This document shows, piece by piece, positions 1 through 12,689 of a stretch of 64,000 nt of DNA (its first letter is position 1; every line of letters starts with the position of its first letter). Source of the DNA: Caprella mutica (lineage: Eukaryota; Arthropoda; Malacostraca; Amphipoda; Caprellidae); contig CANNZV010000268.1 in assembly GCA_947561585.1 (NCBI GenBank), forward strand, positions 133,035-197,034, written 5' to 3'. The translations under genes and the position numbers were made by a program. The notes below the pieces were generated by a model, which saw nothing but the letters and a program-made list of their open reading frames with translations, did not search any database and was not told the origin of the DNA.

Positions 1-3000
1 ACTCTTTTCTCTGATAGTACAAAATCACAGTGACTCTTTTTTCTGATAGTACATCATCACAGTGACTCTTTTCTCTGATAGTACATCATCACAGTAACTC
101 TTTTCTCTGATAGTACATCATCACAGTGACTCTTTTCTCTGATAGTACATCATCACAGTGACTCTTTTCTCTGATAGTACATCATCACAGTGACTCTTTT
201 CTCTGATAGTACATCATCACAGTGACTCTTTTCTCTGATAGTACATCATCACAGTGACTCTTTTCTCTGATAGTACATCATCACAGTGACTCTTTTCTCT
301 GATAGTACATCATCACAGTGACTCTTTTCTCTGATAGTACATCATCACAGTGACTCTTTTCTCTGATAGTACATCATCACAGTGACTCTTTTCTCTGATA
401 GTACATCATCACAGTGACTCTTTTCTCTGATAGTACATCATCACAGTGACTCTTTTCTCTGATAGTACATCATCACAGTGACTCTTTTCTCTGATAGTAC
501 ATCATCACAGTGACTCTTTTCTCTGATAGTACATCATCACAGTGACTCTTTTCTCTGATAGTACATCATCACAGTGACTCTTTTCTCTGATAGTACATCA
601 TCACAGTGACTCTTTTCTCTGATAGTACATCATCACAGTGACTCTTTTCTCTGATAGTACATCATCACAGTGACTCTTTTCTCTGACAGTACATCATCAC
701 AGTGACTCTTTTCTCTGATAGTACATCATCACAGTGACTCTTTTCTCTGATAGTACATCATCACAGTGACTCTTTTCTCTGACAGTACATCATCACAGTG
801 ACTCTTTTCTCTGATAGTACATCATCACAGTGACTCTTTTCTCTGATAGTACATCATCACAGTGACTCTTTTCTCTGACAGTACATCATCACAGTGACTC
901 TTTTCTCTGATAGTACATCATCACAGTGACTCTTTTCTCTGATAGTACATCATCACAGTGACTCTTTTCTCTGACAGTACATCATCACAGTGACTCTTTT
1001 CTCTGATAGTACATAATCACAGTGACTCTTTTCTCTGATAGTACATCATCACAGTGACTCTTTTCTCTGATAGTACATCATCACAGTGACTCTTTTCTCT
1101 GATAGTACATCATCACAGTGACTCTTTTCTCTGATAGTACATCATCACAGTGACTCTTTTCTCTGATAGTACATCATCACAGTGACTCTTTTCTCTGATA
1201 GTACATCATCACAGTAACTCTTTTCTCTGATAGTACATCATCACAGTGACTCTTTTCTCTGATAGTACATCATCACAGTGACTCTTTTCTCTGATAGTAC
1301 ATCATCACAGTGACTCTTTTCTCTGATAGTACATCATCACAGTGACTCTTTTCTCTGATAGTACATCATCACAGTGACTCTTTTCTCTGATAGTACATCA
1401 TCACAGTGACTCTTTTCTCTGATAGTACATCATCACAGTGACTCTTTTCTCTGATAGTACATCATCACAGTGACTCTTTTCTCTGATAGTACATCATCAC
1501 AGTGACTCTTTTCTCTGATAGTACATCATCACAGTGACTCTTTTCTCTGATAGTACATCATCACAGTGACTCTTTTCTCTGATAGTACATCATCACAGTG
1601 ACTCTTTTCTCTGATAGTACATCATCACAGTGACTTTTTTCTCTGATAGTACATCATCACAGTGACTCTTTTCTCTGATAGTACATCATTACAGTGACTC
1701 TTTTCTCTGATAGTACATCATCACAGTGACTCTTTTCTCTGATAGTACATCATTACAGTGACTCTTTTCTCTGATAGTACATCATCACAGTGACTCTTTT
1801 CTCAGATAGTACATCATCACAGTGACTCTTTTCTCTGATAGTACATCATCACAGTGACTCTTTTCTCTGATAGTACATCATCACAGTGACTCTTTTCTCT
1901 GATAGTACATCATTACAGTGACTCTTTTCTCTGATAGTACATCATTACAGTGACTCTTTTCTCTGATAGTACATCATCACAGTGACTCTTTTCTCTGATA
2001 GTACATCATCACAGTGACACTTTTCTCTGATAGTACATCATCACAGTGACTCTTTTCTCTGATAGTACATCATCACAGTGACTCTTTTCTCTGATAGTAC
2101 ATCATCACAGTGACTCTTTTCTCGGATAGTACATCATCACAGTGACTCTTTTCTCTGATAGTACATCATTACAGTGACTCTTTTCTCTGACAGTATATCA
2201 TCACAGTGACTCTTTTCTCTGATGGTACATCATTACAGTGACTCTTTTCTCTGATAGTATATCATCACAGTGACTCTTTTCTCTGATAGTACATCATCAC
2301 AGTGACTCTTTTCTCTGATAGTACATCATCACAGTGACTCTTTTCTCTGATAGTACATAATCACAGTGACTCTTTTCTCTGATAGTACATCATTACAGTG
2401 ACTCTTTTCTCTGATAGTATATCATCACAGTGACTCTTTTCTCTGATAGTACATCATCACAGTGACTCTTTTCTCTGATAGTACATCATTACAGTGACTC
2501 TTTTCTCTGATAGTACATCATCACAGTGACTCTTTTCTCAGATAGTACATCATCACAGTGACTCTTTTCTCTGATAGTACATCATCTCAGTGACTCTTTT
2601 CTCTCATAGTACATCATCACAGTGACTCTTTTCTCTGATAGTACATCATTACAGTGACTCTTTTCTCTGATAGTACATCATTACAGTGACTCTTTTCTCT
2701 GATAGTACATCATCACAGTGACTCTTTTCTCTGATAGTACATCATCACAGTGACACTTTTCTCTGATAGTACATCATCACAGTGACTCTTTTCTCTGATA
2801 GTACATCATCACAGTGACTCTTTTCTCTGATAGTACATCATCACAGTGACTCTTTTCTCTGATAGTACATCATCACAGTGACTCTTTTCTCTGATAGTAC
2901 ATCATTACAGTGACTCTTTTCTCTGACAGTATATCATCACAGTGACTCTTTTCTCTGATGGTACATCATTACAGTGACTCTTTTCTCTGATAGTATATCA

Positions 3001-4660
3001 TCACAGTGACTCTTTTCTCTGATAGTACATCATCACAGTGACTCTTTTCTCTGATAATACATCATCACAGTGACTCTTTTCTCTGATAGTACATAATCAC
3101 AGTGACTCTTTTCTCTGATAGTACATCATTACAGTGACTCTTTTCTCTGATAGTATATCATCACAGTGACTCTTTTCTCTGATAGTACAGCATCACAGTG
3201 ACTCTTTTCTCTGATAGTAGATCATTACAGTGACTCTTTTCTCTGATAGTATATCATCACAGTGACTCTTTTCTCTGATAGTACATCATCACAGTGACTC
3301 TTTTCTCTGATAGTACATCATCACAGTGACTCTTTTCTCTGATAGTACATCATTACAGTGACTCTTTTCTCTGACAGTACATCATCACAGTGACTCTTTT
3401 CTCTGATAGTACATCATCACAGTGACTCTATTCTCTGATAGTACATCATCACAATGACTCTTTTCTCTGATAGTACATCATCACAGTGACTCTTTTCTCT
3501 GATAGTACATCATCTCAGTGACTCTTTTCTCTGATAGTACATCATCACAGTGACTCTTTTCTCTGATAGTACATCATCACAGTGACTCTTTTCTCTGATA
3601 GTACATCATCACAGTGACTCTTTTCTCTGATAGTACATCATCACAGTGACTCTTTTCTCTGATAGTACAAAATCACAGTGACTCTTTTCTCTGACAGTAC
3701 ATCATCACAGTGACTCTTTTCTCTGATAGTACAAAATCACAGTGACTCTTTTCTCTGACAGTACATCATCACAGTGACTCTTTTCTCTGATAGTACAAAA
3801 TCACAGTGACTCTTTTCTCTGATAGTACATCATCACAGTGACTCTTTTCTCTGATAGTACATCATCACAGTAACTCTTTTCTCTGATAGTACATCATCAC
3901 AGTGACTCTTTTCTCTGATAGTACATCATCACAGTGACTCTTTTCTCTGATAGTACATCATCACAGTGACTCTTTTCTCTGATAGTACATCATCACAGTG
4001 ACTCTTTTCTCTGATAGTACATCATCACAGTGACTCTTTTCTCTGATAGTACATCATCACAGTGACTCTTTTCTCTGATAGTACATCATCACAGTGACTC
4101 TTTTCTCTGATAGTACATCATCACAGTGACTCTTTTCTCTGATAGTACATCATCACAGTGACTCTTTTCTCTGATAGTACATCATCACAGTGACTCTTTT
4201 CTCTGATAGTACATCATCACAGTGACTCTTTTCTCTGATAGTACATCATCACAGTGACTCTTTTCTCTGATAGTACATCATCACAGTGACTCTTTTCTCT
4301 GATAGTACATCATCACAGTGACTCTTTTCTCTGATAGTACATCATCACAGTGACTCTTTTCTCTGATAGTACATCATCACAGTGACTCTTTTCTCTGATA
4401 GTACATCATCACAGTGACTCTTTTCTCTGATAGTACATCATCACAGTGACTCTTTTCTCTGACAGTACATCATCACAGTGACTCTTTTCTCTGATAGTAC
4501 ATCATCACAGTGACTCTTTTCTCTGATAGTACATCATCACAGTGACTCTTTTCTCTGACAGTACATCATCACAGTGACTCTTTTCTCTGATAGTACATCA
4601 TCACAGTGACTCTTTTCTCTGATAGTACATCATCACAGTGACTCTTTTCTCTGACAGTAC
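1..4660. repeat. 32-bp satellite array, about 146 units
   Basis: The array is head-to-tail and continues beyond the left edge of the window. Each unit contains ACTCTTTTCTCTGATAGTAC followed by ATCATCACAGTG, 32 bp in all. Units differ by single substitutions (GATAGT/GACAGT, CATCAT/CATCATT, ACATC/ACATA). The variants are ordered: a 23-unit, 736-bp block is duplicated near 1751-3226, and GACAGT variants recur every 96 bp at 685-978 and 4461-4658. The array stops abruptly at 4660, after which the sequence is single-copy. No coding potential is seen. Confidence 0.98.
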
Positions 4661-5338
4661 CTATGTTAACATTGTTCAATTACTGATCCATACGCTTGCG
4701 AATTACTAATCTCGCATTTTTGTACCATAAAAATTGCCAATTAACCTGGCATGAACAAGCCAATTAAAGTTAGCGTGCGGCAAAAAGAGGCTATGGCATT
4801 TCGAAATTAAATTACTATGCTGATATTGGTGACGAATTAGGTATTGATGCCACTGTAATAATTTAGTTATTGATAAATTACTTGGATATACATTGATGAA
4901 AGGGCGCAGTTTAATAACAATAAATCAAAATTAAAAGATGATTTCGATTTTCTTCTATTAAAAATATCTACAATATTGTGGATTTTAAAACATATCTAAT
5001 TTCTATTAACATTTATTATATAATCTAGATTTATCGCAAGTATATAAATTTATTATCTACCAATATCTTTTCCTTTTAATATCTACCAATATCTTTTCCT
5101 TTGAATATCTACCAATATCTTTTCCTTTGAATATCTACAATATCTTATTCATATTCAGAAGAAAGTATCTTTTATAATCATTTCATAATAACAATAATGG
5201 TAAGTGGGAGGCATTGCGTCTTATATGCATTACAGTGCTGCATGCATTGTATGTGCATTATCAACTGGTTTATTATTCAGCATAAGCAGAGAGCTACTCT
5301 GACATCAATCATAATACAGCGGTGGGTGTATATATAGG
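4661..5338. other. AT-rich non-coding stretch with a short 26-bp tandem repeat
   Basis: I see no gene here. At 5055-5148 a 26-bp unit beginning ATCTACCAATATC is repeated about 3.6 times (starts at 5055, 5081, 5107, 5133). The remainder shows no recognisable structure. Confidence 0.7.
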
Positions 5339-5512
5339 GTGAGTTACGAGTTATGGAAGCGTTAATCGTTTCCGAACACGTTAGAAAATATATTATAATA
5401 ATTATTCAACTTTTATTTTAATTAGTATCCATGATACTGCAGATACTGAAATATTTTGTGTATAATTTTTTTTCTTACGTGTTCGAAAATGTGCAGCTGT
5501 CCGATAATTCAG
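5339..5512. mobile_element. Palindromic MITE, GAGTTACGAATTATCGGA family
   Basis: The two ends are inverted copies: GAGTTACGAGTTATGGAAGC with TTTCCGAACACG on the left, and CGTGTTCGAAAATG with GTCCGATAATTC on the right. The centre carries a near-palindrome, GTATCCATGATAC. Related ends recur at 6019-6564, 23154-23406, 26131-26256 and 60118-60330. The small ORF spanning the right end has no support as a gene. Confidence 0.6.
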
Positions 5513-5849
5513 AACTAACCCTAACATTTTCTTTAAAATTGAGTTACTGTAAAAAAATATACATGCAATTAGCTATTGACTGTTTTCAAATGCAAATGTT
5601 AAAGAGAATTTTTAAAAAGATGTTTGCATCGTGAAACATTATTTAAATTGTAGTTAATGCTAAAAAATACATCGGTAATTAGCGTTTAACGATTTATTTT
5701 GAAATTATTTATTTATATATAAAAAGCTTAAATATGTAAAAAATTGATTTAATCAGTAACTCCACGAATATTCTAAAACTCTACGCACTTTGCTAAGAAT
5801 ATTTCATTTACAATCACCAAATAACTTGTTATTACTTACGATGCAATTT

Positions 5850-5935
5850 TAGTCACGAACACGAACAATAGTCACGAACACGAACAATTGACACGAAACA
5901 GAAGACGCGAGCATGAACAATTGATGCCAACAATC
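5850..5935. repeat. Short imperfect repeat of GTCACGAACACGAACAAT
   Basis: The motif appears about three times with decay and produces a small open frame at 5888-6079. That frame has no recognisable domain and sits among repeats, so I do not call it a gene. Confidence 0.5.
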
Positions 5936-6018
5936 GAAGCAGTAGACACGAATATTAATCATAAGGATATAAAGGCATGTAATACTAACAAAGAGTTATA
6001 TACACATTATTGTGAGAA

Positions 6019-6564
6019 GGGTAAGTTACGAATTATCGGACACTTTCACTTTTTCGATCAAATGAAAAAATATGATTAGTAGAGTTCATCAATTATTAAT
6101 AACTGAGCAGTGCGTAAATAAAGTATTATGTAAATAATGTACTCTGCGAAATAAAGAAGGAGAAAAAGAAGTTAAATATTTATTTTTATACCAAGGCACA
6201 TATTTTATGTTATGCAAGGTAAAAGAATATTATTTTTCTTATGAAATACTGACATTATCACATTCTTTTGACATCTAAAATTTCTGACTTAATTTTAAGT
6301 AACTTATGTTTCTTTTGTTGGAATTAACATTTAAATATTATTTAATGTAAAATATGAAAGTAATCTTTACTAAAAAATATGGTTACAACAATTAATCAAT
6401 TAACAAAAATCAGAATTTTGATAAATAAAATATACGTCTAAAAAACTTTTCCATAATTTGGGAGTCTTACTTTAATTTGAAATAAGGAGTAAAAATGTCA
6501 AATCATACACTTTTTTCCAAAGTGATTGAAAAGGTGGAACTGTCCGATAATTTGTAACTTACCC
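6019..6564. mobile_element. MITE with GGGTAAGTTACGAATTATCG inverted ends
   Basis: The left end reads GGGTAAGTTACGAATTATCG. The right end is its inverted counterpart, with GTCCGATAATTTGTAACTT followed by ACCC. This is the longest member of the family seen here. The interior is AT-rich with no transposase remnant. Confidence 0.7.
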
Positions 6565-6569
6565 CCATA

Positions 6570-6640
6570 TAATCTATACTATAATAAGAGCCACGTCCGT
6601 CTGTCTGTCCGTGTGTCACACTCTTTTTGTTAAGAAATAC
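6570..6640. repeat. Interspersed-repeat fragment with GTCCGTCTGTCTGTCC
   Basis: A short pyrimidine/CTGT-rich tract follows CTATACTATAATAAGAG. It resembles a common junction motif of dispersed repeats in invertebrate genomes. No boundary can be set from this single copy. Confidence 0.3.
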
Positions 6641-6814
6641 ATATTAGAAGGAGAAACAAATCATTTGTGGCAGTATCATGACTACGGGCTACAATAATAT
6701 TGACACTAATTATTTAAAAAAAAAATTACATTATGGGTTTTTGAGAGATTTTTTTTTTTGTTTAATAAGAATATGTGTATGCGTAATACATACTTGCATT
6801 CAAATATAATTTAG

Positions 6815-7938
6815 ATTCAATAACAGGCACTGTACTACACCATTTTAGCCTCAAATTTAAAAAAGTCCAGTTCAAATTAAAGTTAGTCAACATCAAATTA
6901 AAGGAAGTGAATTTCGAATTAAAGTTAGTCAACATCAAATTAGAGGAAGTGAATTTCAAATTAAAGTTAGTCAACATCAAATTAGAGGAAGTGAATTTCA
7001 AATTAAAATTATTCAACTTCAAATTAGAGGAAGTGAATTTCGAATTGAAATTAGTGAACTTCGAATCAAAATTAGTCAAGTTCAAATTAAAAAAAGTCAA
7101 CTTTAAGTTAAAACAGTTCTATTTCAAATTAAAACAGGTCATCTTCAAATTAAAAAAATTCAGTTTCAAATTAGAATATCCTATTTTTCTTCTGTTAAAC
7201 TCTCAATTCTCAAATAAATAAAGTTAATTCACAAATAGGAAATTTTCTGCATACATTAAATAATGGCCACAGTAGATTTATTTCATCATATATTTATTTA
7301 CTCGTCCAATTCATAACAAGTTCATGTATAATGGATACAGTAGAACATTGATATTAATCTAAAGATTTATCAGATGGTTGAATTGATTTTTACTTGAGTT
7401 TATCTATACTAATGATTTCCTTAGTGTGTTTATTTATTTATTCATTTGGTGTCCGCTTTTACACCACGGATTTTAAACATGAAGAATGTAACTATGATAC
7501 GCACGGGAATATATTGACTTGGTATTTATATTCTCCTGTTTTCATTCAATTTTTAAATGTATTTTATCTATAAAATATTATAGACTATGCAGAAAATATA
7601 ATTTTTATCAATTCGTTAAAAGTAAATCAATAACGGGTAATATATTTGTATTGATGATGGACCCGTTATTTTTAACGGGAAAATACACTAGTCTTTCATA
7701 ATTTATGATATTTTATAAAATAAGAAGGAGAATTTTAATTTGTACTTGAGTTATTTTTATTTGGAATTGATTTATTTTTATTTGAACTACACTTTATTAA
7801 ATTTGAAGTTGATCTTTTTTAATTTGAACTTGACTAATTTATTTTAATTTGAAGTTCACTAATTTTAATTCGAAATTCACTTCCTTTAATTTGAGGCTAA
7901 AATGGTGCAGTGTTGATAAGATGACACTATTATTGAAT
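6815..7938. mobile_element. Foldback-like element 1, minisatellite arms
   Basis: The left arm (6825-7200) is a degenerate tandem repeat of about 21 bp (TTCAAATTAAAGTTAGTCAA type). The right arm (7735-7915) is the inverted version. Both arms start from the same end motif, CACCATTTTAGCCTCAAATT on the left and its complement on the right, and an outer ATTCAATAA lies inverted at both edges. The 535-bp centre is unique AT-rich DNA. This architecture, long inverted repeats built of internal tandem units, is that of foldback transposons. The two opposed ORFs across the left arm are a by-product of unit length. Confidence 0.7.
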
Positions 7939-8026
7939 ATAAAGTACATTAAATCGACACAAAATTAGTCCTCTTTAATATAATTATTAATTCGCACTCA
8001 ATGTATTAAAAAGAAAAGTAATTTAA

Positions 8027-8284
8027 TAATTGAAATGGAGGGAGATGAGGAGTAATTTAATTAAAATGGAGGGAAATGAAAAGTAATTGAATTAAAATGG
8101 AGGGAAATGAAGAGTAATTAAATTAAAATGGAGGGAAATGGAGAGTAATTTAATTAAAATGGAGGGAAATGAAGAGTAATTTAATTAAAATGGAGGGAAA
8201 TGAAGAGTAATTTAATTAAAATGGAGGGAAATGAAGAGTAATTTAATTAAAATGGAGGGAAATGAAGAGTAATTTAATTAAAAT
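8027..8284. repeat. 31-bp minisatellite, about 8 units
   Basis: The unit contains AAAATGGAGGGAAATGAAGA plus GTAATTTAATT. The first units are the most diverged and the last four nearly identical. It is non-coding. Confidence 0.9.
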
Positions 8285-8558
8285 GAAGCTATATCAATAA
8301 TATATTTATTGAAATAAATATATACATGAACAAATAATTTAATTAAGATATAGCAATACTAATAATGTTTCAATTAATACAGATATTAATGAATAATATT
8401 TAATTAACTTTGATACTGACAGTTTCTCTATTGAATATCATTTGAATAAATGCTTTTAATTTGCATCTATTCAATGTTGTACAGTAATGAATTATTGCTT
8501 CGGTGTGACATGAGAGATGTGGAGAACACACTTGTTAGTTAGTGTGTTACTTGGCAGA

Positions 8559-8722
8559 TGGTGTGTAAATGAAAGTGTGTAAATGAAAGTGTGTGAATGA
8601 AAGTGTGTAAATGAAAGTGTGTAAATGAAAGTGTGTAAATGAAAGTGTGTAAATGAAAGTGTGTAAATGAAAGTGTGTAAATGAAAGTGTGTAAATGAAA
8701 GTGTGTAAATGAAAGTGTGTAA
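8559..8722. repeat. 14-bp minisatellite, about 11 units
   Basis: The unit GTGTGTAAATGAAA is repeated head-to-tail, with one GTGTGTGAATGAAA variant. The open frame on the minus strand is a repeat artefact. Confidence 0.9.
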
Positions 8723-8774
8723 TAAAGTAACAAATTTAAAGTAAGAATTTTTTATAATAACGTATTTCTCAAAT

Positions 8775-10050
8775 AAATTAGATAAATCTTGTTTATAAGA
8801 TAAATCACATTTATTAGATAAATCATATCTATTAGATAAATTATATCTATTAGATAAATCATATCTATTTGATAAATCATATCTATTAGATAAATAATAT
8901 TTATTTGATGTATCATATCTATTAGATAAATAATATCTATTAGATAAGTAATATCTATTAGATAAACAATATCTATTCGATAAATCATATTTATTAGATA
9001 AATCATATCTATTAGATAAATCATATCTATTAGATAAATCATATCTATTAGATAAATCATATCTATTAGATAAATAATATCTATTAGATAAATCATATCT
9101 ATTAGATAAATAATATCTATTAGATAAATAATATCTATTCGATAAATCATATCTATTAGATAAATAATATCTATTAGATAAATCATATCTATTAGATAAA
9201 TAATATCTATTAGATAAATAATATCTATTAGATAAATCATATCTATTAGATAAATAATATCTATTAGATAAATAATATCTATTAGATAAATCATATCTAT
9301 TAGATAAATCATATCTATTAGATAAATCATATCTATTAGATAAATAATATCTATTAGATAAACAATATCTATTAGATAAATAATATCTATTAGATAAATA
9401 ATATCTATTAGATAAACAATATCTATTCGATAAATCATATCTATTAGATAAATCATATCTATTAGATAAATAATATCTATTAGATAAACAATATCTATTA
9501 GATAAATAATATCTATTAGATAAACAATATCTATTCGATAAATCATATCTATTAGATAAATCATATCTATTAGATAAATAATATCTATTCGATAAATCAT
9601 ATTTATTAGATAAATCATATCTATTAGATAAATCATATCTATTAGATAAATCATATCTATTAGATAAATAATATCTATATTAGATAAATAATATCTATTA
9701 GATAAATAATATCTATTCGATGAATCATATTTATTAGATAAATCATATCTATTAGATAAATCATATCTATTAGATAAATCATATCTATTAGATAAATCAT
9801 ATCTATTAGATAAATCATATCTATTAGATAAATCATATCTATTAGATAAATCATATCTATTAGATAAATCATATCTATTAGATAAATCATATCTATTAGA
9901 TAAATCATATCTATTAGATAAATCATATCTATTAGATAAATCATATATATTAGATAAATCATATCTATTAGATAAATAATAGTTATTAGATATATCATAT
10001 CTATTTGATAAACAATATCTATTCGATAAATCATATCTATTAGATCTATC
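8775..10050. repeat. 18-bp minisatellite, about 70 units
   Basis: The unit TATTAGATAAATCATATC is 18 bp, with TCATAT/TAATAT and TTAGATAAA/TTCGATAAA variants. Because 18 is a multiple of three and the minus-strand frame lacks stops, it gives open frames of 300 and 133 codons encoding MIYLID-type hexapeptides. I see nothing that would make these real proteins. A TATATT insertion near 9676 breaks the register between the two frames. Confidence 0.95.
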
Positions 10051-10052
10051 AT

Positions 10053-10255
10053 ATAGAAATTAGATATATAGCTCAAAAATTATTCAACCAAATTGCCTGA
10101 AATTTTGTACGACGATTGGTCAAATTGTCCAGGAGACATTTCATTATATTTTGGAAGCCATCAGGTCAAAGGTCAAGGTCCTGAAAAGGTCCAAATTGAT
10201 TGAAACGGTGGCGAAGGTATTCGCTGTACGAGTGGCTGTCATCTGGTTTTTTCTT
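10053..10255. repeat. Interspersed repeat, AACCAAATTGCCTGAAATTT family
   Basis: It contains CAACCAAATTGCCTGAAATT, GACGATTGGTCAA, AGGTCAAAGGTCAAGGTC and, at its end, GGTGGCGAAGGTATTCGC. The same order of motifs recurs near 55480-55790, 58040-58330, 58720-58975 and 59611-60030. Its class is not clear; there are no obvious terminal inverted repeats. Confidence 0.7.
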
Positions 10256-10586
10256 GTTTTAATTATTTAAATAAAAATGTCATTTTTCATAACTCACATA
10301 AATATGGAGTGATAGATTTTTGTCATTACTTTGTGCCTATCGAAGTACATTCTAAGGGTCATAGCAATTATACATACAAAATAGTAGAGTGAAAATCCTG
10401 TGTTAAAGTATTGGTTGCTTCATAACTCAGAGCCACTTCATATCTCAGGTGCACAAGATAGTTTTCTATGATTGAAATCATAGAAAACTATGGTCATTGC
10501 AGGATACCTAAGAAGCAATTTCAGAAGCGTACTAGTTTCTATAGTAATAACTATTTAATAACTGTCATGAATCAGGTCCTTGTGAT

Positions 10587-10925
10587 TCATAACTCATAAC
10601 TTCATAACTCATAACTTCATAACTCATAACTTCATAACTCATAACTTCATAACTCATAACTTCATAACTCATAACTTCATAACTCATAACTTCATAACTC
10701 ATAACTTCATAACTCATAACTTCATAACTCATAACTCATAACTCATAACTTCATAACTCATAACTTCATAACTCATAACTTCATAACTCATAACTTCATA
10801 ACTCATAACTTCATAACTCATAACTTCATAACTCATAACTTCATAACTCATAACTTCATAACTCATAACTTCATAACTCATAACTTCATAACTCATAACT
10901 TCATAACTCATAACTTCATAACTCA
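10587..10925. repeat. 15-bp minisatellite, about 22 units
   Basis: The unit ATAACTCATAACTTC is repeated, with one compound unit near 10731 carrying an extra ATAACTC. The minus-strand MSYEV repeat frame is an artefact of the 15-bp period. Confidence 0.95.
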
Positions 10926-12214
10926 GGAATTTTACTGCAGGAGTATTTCAATAAACTCCTTCTTTTTTTCCGAGTTTCTTTAAAATAGTAAATATGTCTC
11001 ATGGTTTAGAGATTCCCATTCCCTAAGGAATTAGTCGATGACAGCTGTCAGGTAAGAAGTTACCTCTGGAATCTGGGAATTGAGATTCCTAGATCCTATT
11101 CGTGATTTGATGGCACCGACATAAAAATATCTGTGTTTATTTATTTATTTTGCTAACTATCAATCATTTGATAATATTGGTAAAAATTTATTATTTTTTG
11201 GCCGTGATTATATGCTGTAAAGCGTCTATTTTTGTATGAAATATATTAACAAAATGTGATAGATAGCCATTAATTAAATAATAGGTTATATGATATTATT
11301 TAGGCTGTATCACAGTATTTTCTGAAAATAGGTTTTTTATATTACCATACATTAACTTATTATATTTATTTTATAAAGCTTATGTAAGTGCAAGAAGCAA
11401 GCGAGAGAGATTTGTCAAAACTTGTACAGCTTATCATTTGATGGCGCTTTCTCGAGTACATGTAATAAAAATCATAACAAGTATTACTTAGAGCAGTAGT
11501 TCCCAAACTGGGGGAAATTTGGAGCTGTTGGAGGGGGGGGGGATGATTACATTATCTATTAACTAAAAAAGCCAAAATTATCTTTGATATCGATACACTG
11601 GTGCAGAAGAAGCAGCATAACCCTTCCCACTAGTTTAATTATGAAGTAGAAAAACAAACCTCTCTCTGTCCACTCTACTCAGTAACTATAAACTTTTTCA
11701 GTACATTTGTAAAATAAATTAGTAAATAACAGAAGTTTTTGGTGTTTCTTCAAAACTGAATCTTAGCTGGTTTTGGGTTTCGAACCTCCGAATAGCGAAC
11801 CCGATTTTTTAATTTTGTCAACGAACCTCCAAATCTTTAAAATATAGCAAAGTGAACCTCAATTTCGATACCTTCCAAACATTTCAGAACCTAAATTTAT
11901 ATATATAAATTTAAAGCTTTGCGATTAAAAAATTGTTTTCAAGCTATCTTCATTATTTATCAAATAAATTATTACTATAAAAACTAATTATTAATACAAG
12001 ACTCTAAAAAGTAAAAACAAATCAAAATTCACAAAACAAAATAGTAAGAACATATAAAACTAGATGACGGACAATCGTAGAGCACATACCTTTGACAACA
12101 CATTTAAATAACAGTGACCATTAAATTCCAATTTTAATTCCACTAAAAACACATACTTAAAATCAAATATTCGATTACCCAAATCAATAACTGCCGTAGC
12201 AATAATGTGTCTAT
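10926..12214. other. Upstream flank of CHID1, no gene seen
   Basis: AT-rich sequence with a poly-G run near 11533 and a fragment GAGCAGTAGTTCCCAAACTG (about 11491) that resembles a transposon end. No supported ORF, RNA gene or promoter motif was found. Confidence 0.5.
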
Positions 12215-12472
12215 ATGGAACCGTGCGATAACATAGAACTTACCCTAAAACGGGACATGTTGAATTTCTGAATCAATTGCTTCTAATAACCTCATCTGGA
12301 TTATAATTTTGATGTTTATTGTAAATTTGTAGATTTGTAGTTACCGTGAAGCAATCACCACAAAAAATAGTCTCAGTTTTATGTGTCCACAAACTGCAAT
12401 AATATCGAGACTTGTCTCGCAATTATTTCAACTTTATAAAAAAAAGGTTTGATAAAAGCGGAGCGGGCCTGT
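12215..12472. mobile_element. Fragment of the pogo/Tigger-like element
   Basis: Blocks here, including GGGACATGTTGAATTTCTGA, AACCTCATCTGGATTATAAT and GTTACCGTGAAGCAATCAC, match the elements at 35853-38013 and 40249-40908 in order. The segment ends in GCGGAGCGGGCCTG, a decayed form of their GCGAGGCTTGCCTG terminus. Only one end is present. Confidence 0.6.
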
Positions 12473-12689
12473 GCATACTTTAAAAATTGTGTACTATTGT
12501 GTAAGGCAAGTTATAACTACTCTTAACTAGATATAACAGGTTTTCTTAATTAATATCCGGTAAGAATATTTTTTTCCAACATTTAGATAAAATTGCCATC
12601 ATATGACACTAGAACACTCACGTTACTCGTTGTAAAGTTAATTCCGTATTAAAATTATACAATGCCTCTACAAATCTAGTACAATAATA

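Noticed and set aside
1..4660. A CRISPR array, because of regular short repeats
   Set aside because: Units are head-to-tail with no unique spacers, and the window is eukaryotic (spliced genes, LINEs).
6762..7221. Two opposing ORFs rich in Asn/Phe or Lys/Leu
   Set aside because: Both run through the left arm of foldback-like element 1 and reflect its 21-bp unit.
8752..10076. Minus-strand ORFs of 300 and 133 codons with MIYLID repeats
   Set aside because: They follow the 18-bp minisatellite exactly and end where it ends. No other coding sign.
10729..10911. MSYEV repeat peptide on the minus strand
   Set aside because: Product of the 15-bp repeat, no flanking gene structure.
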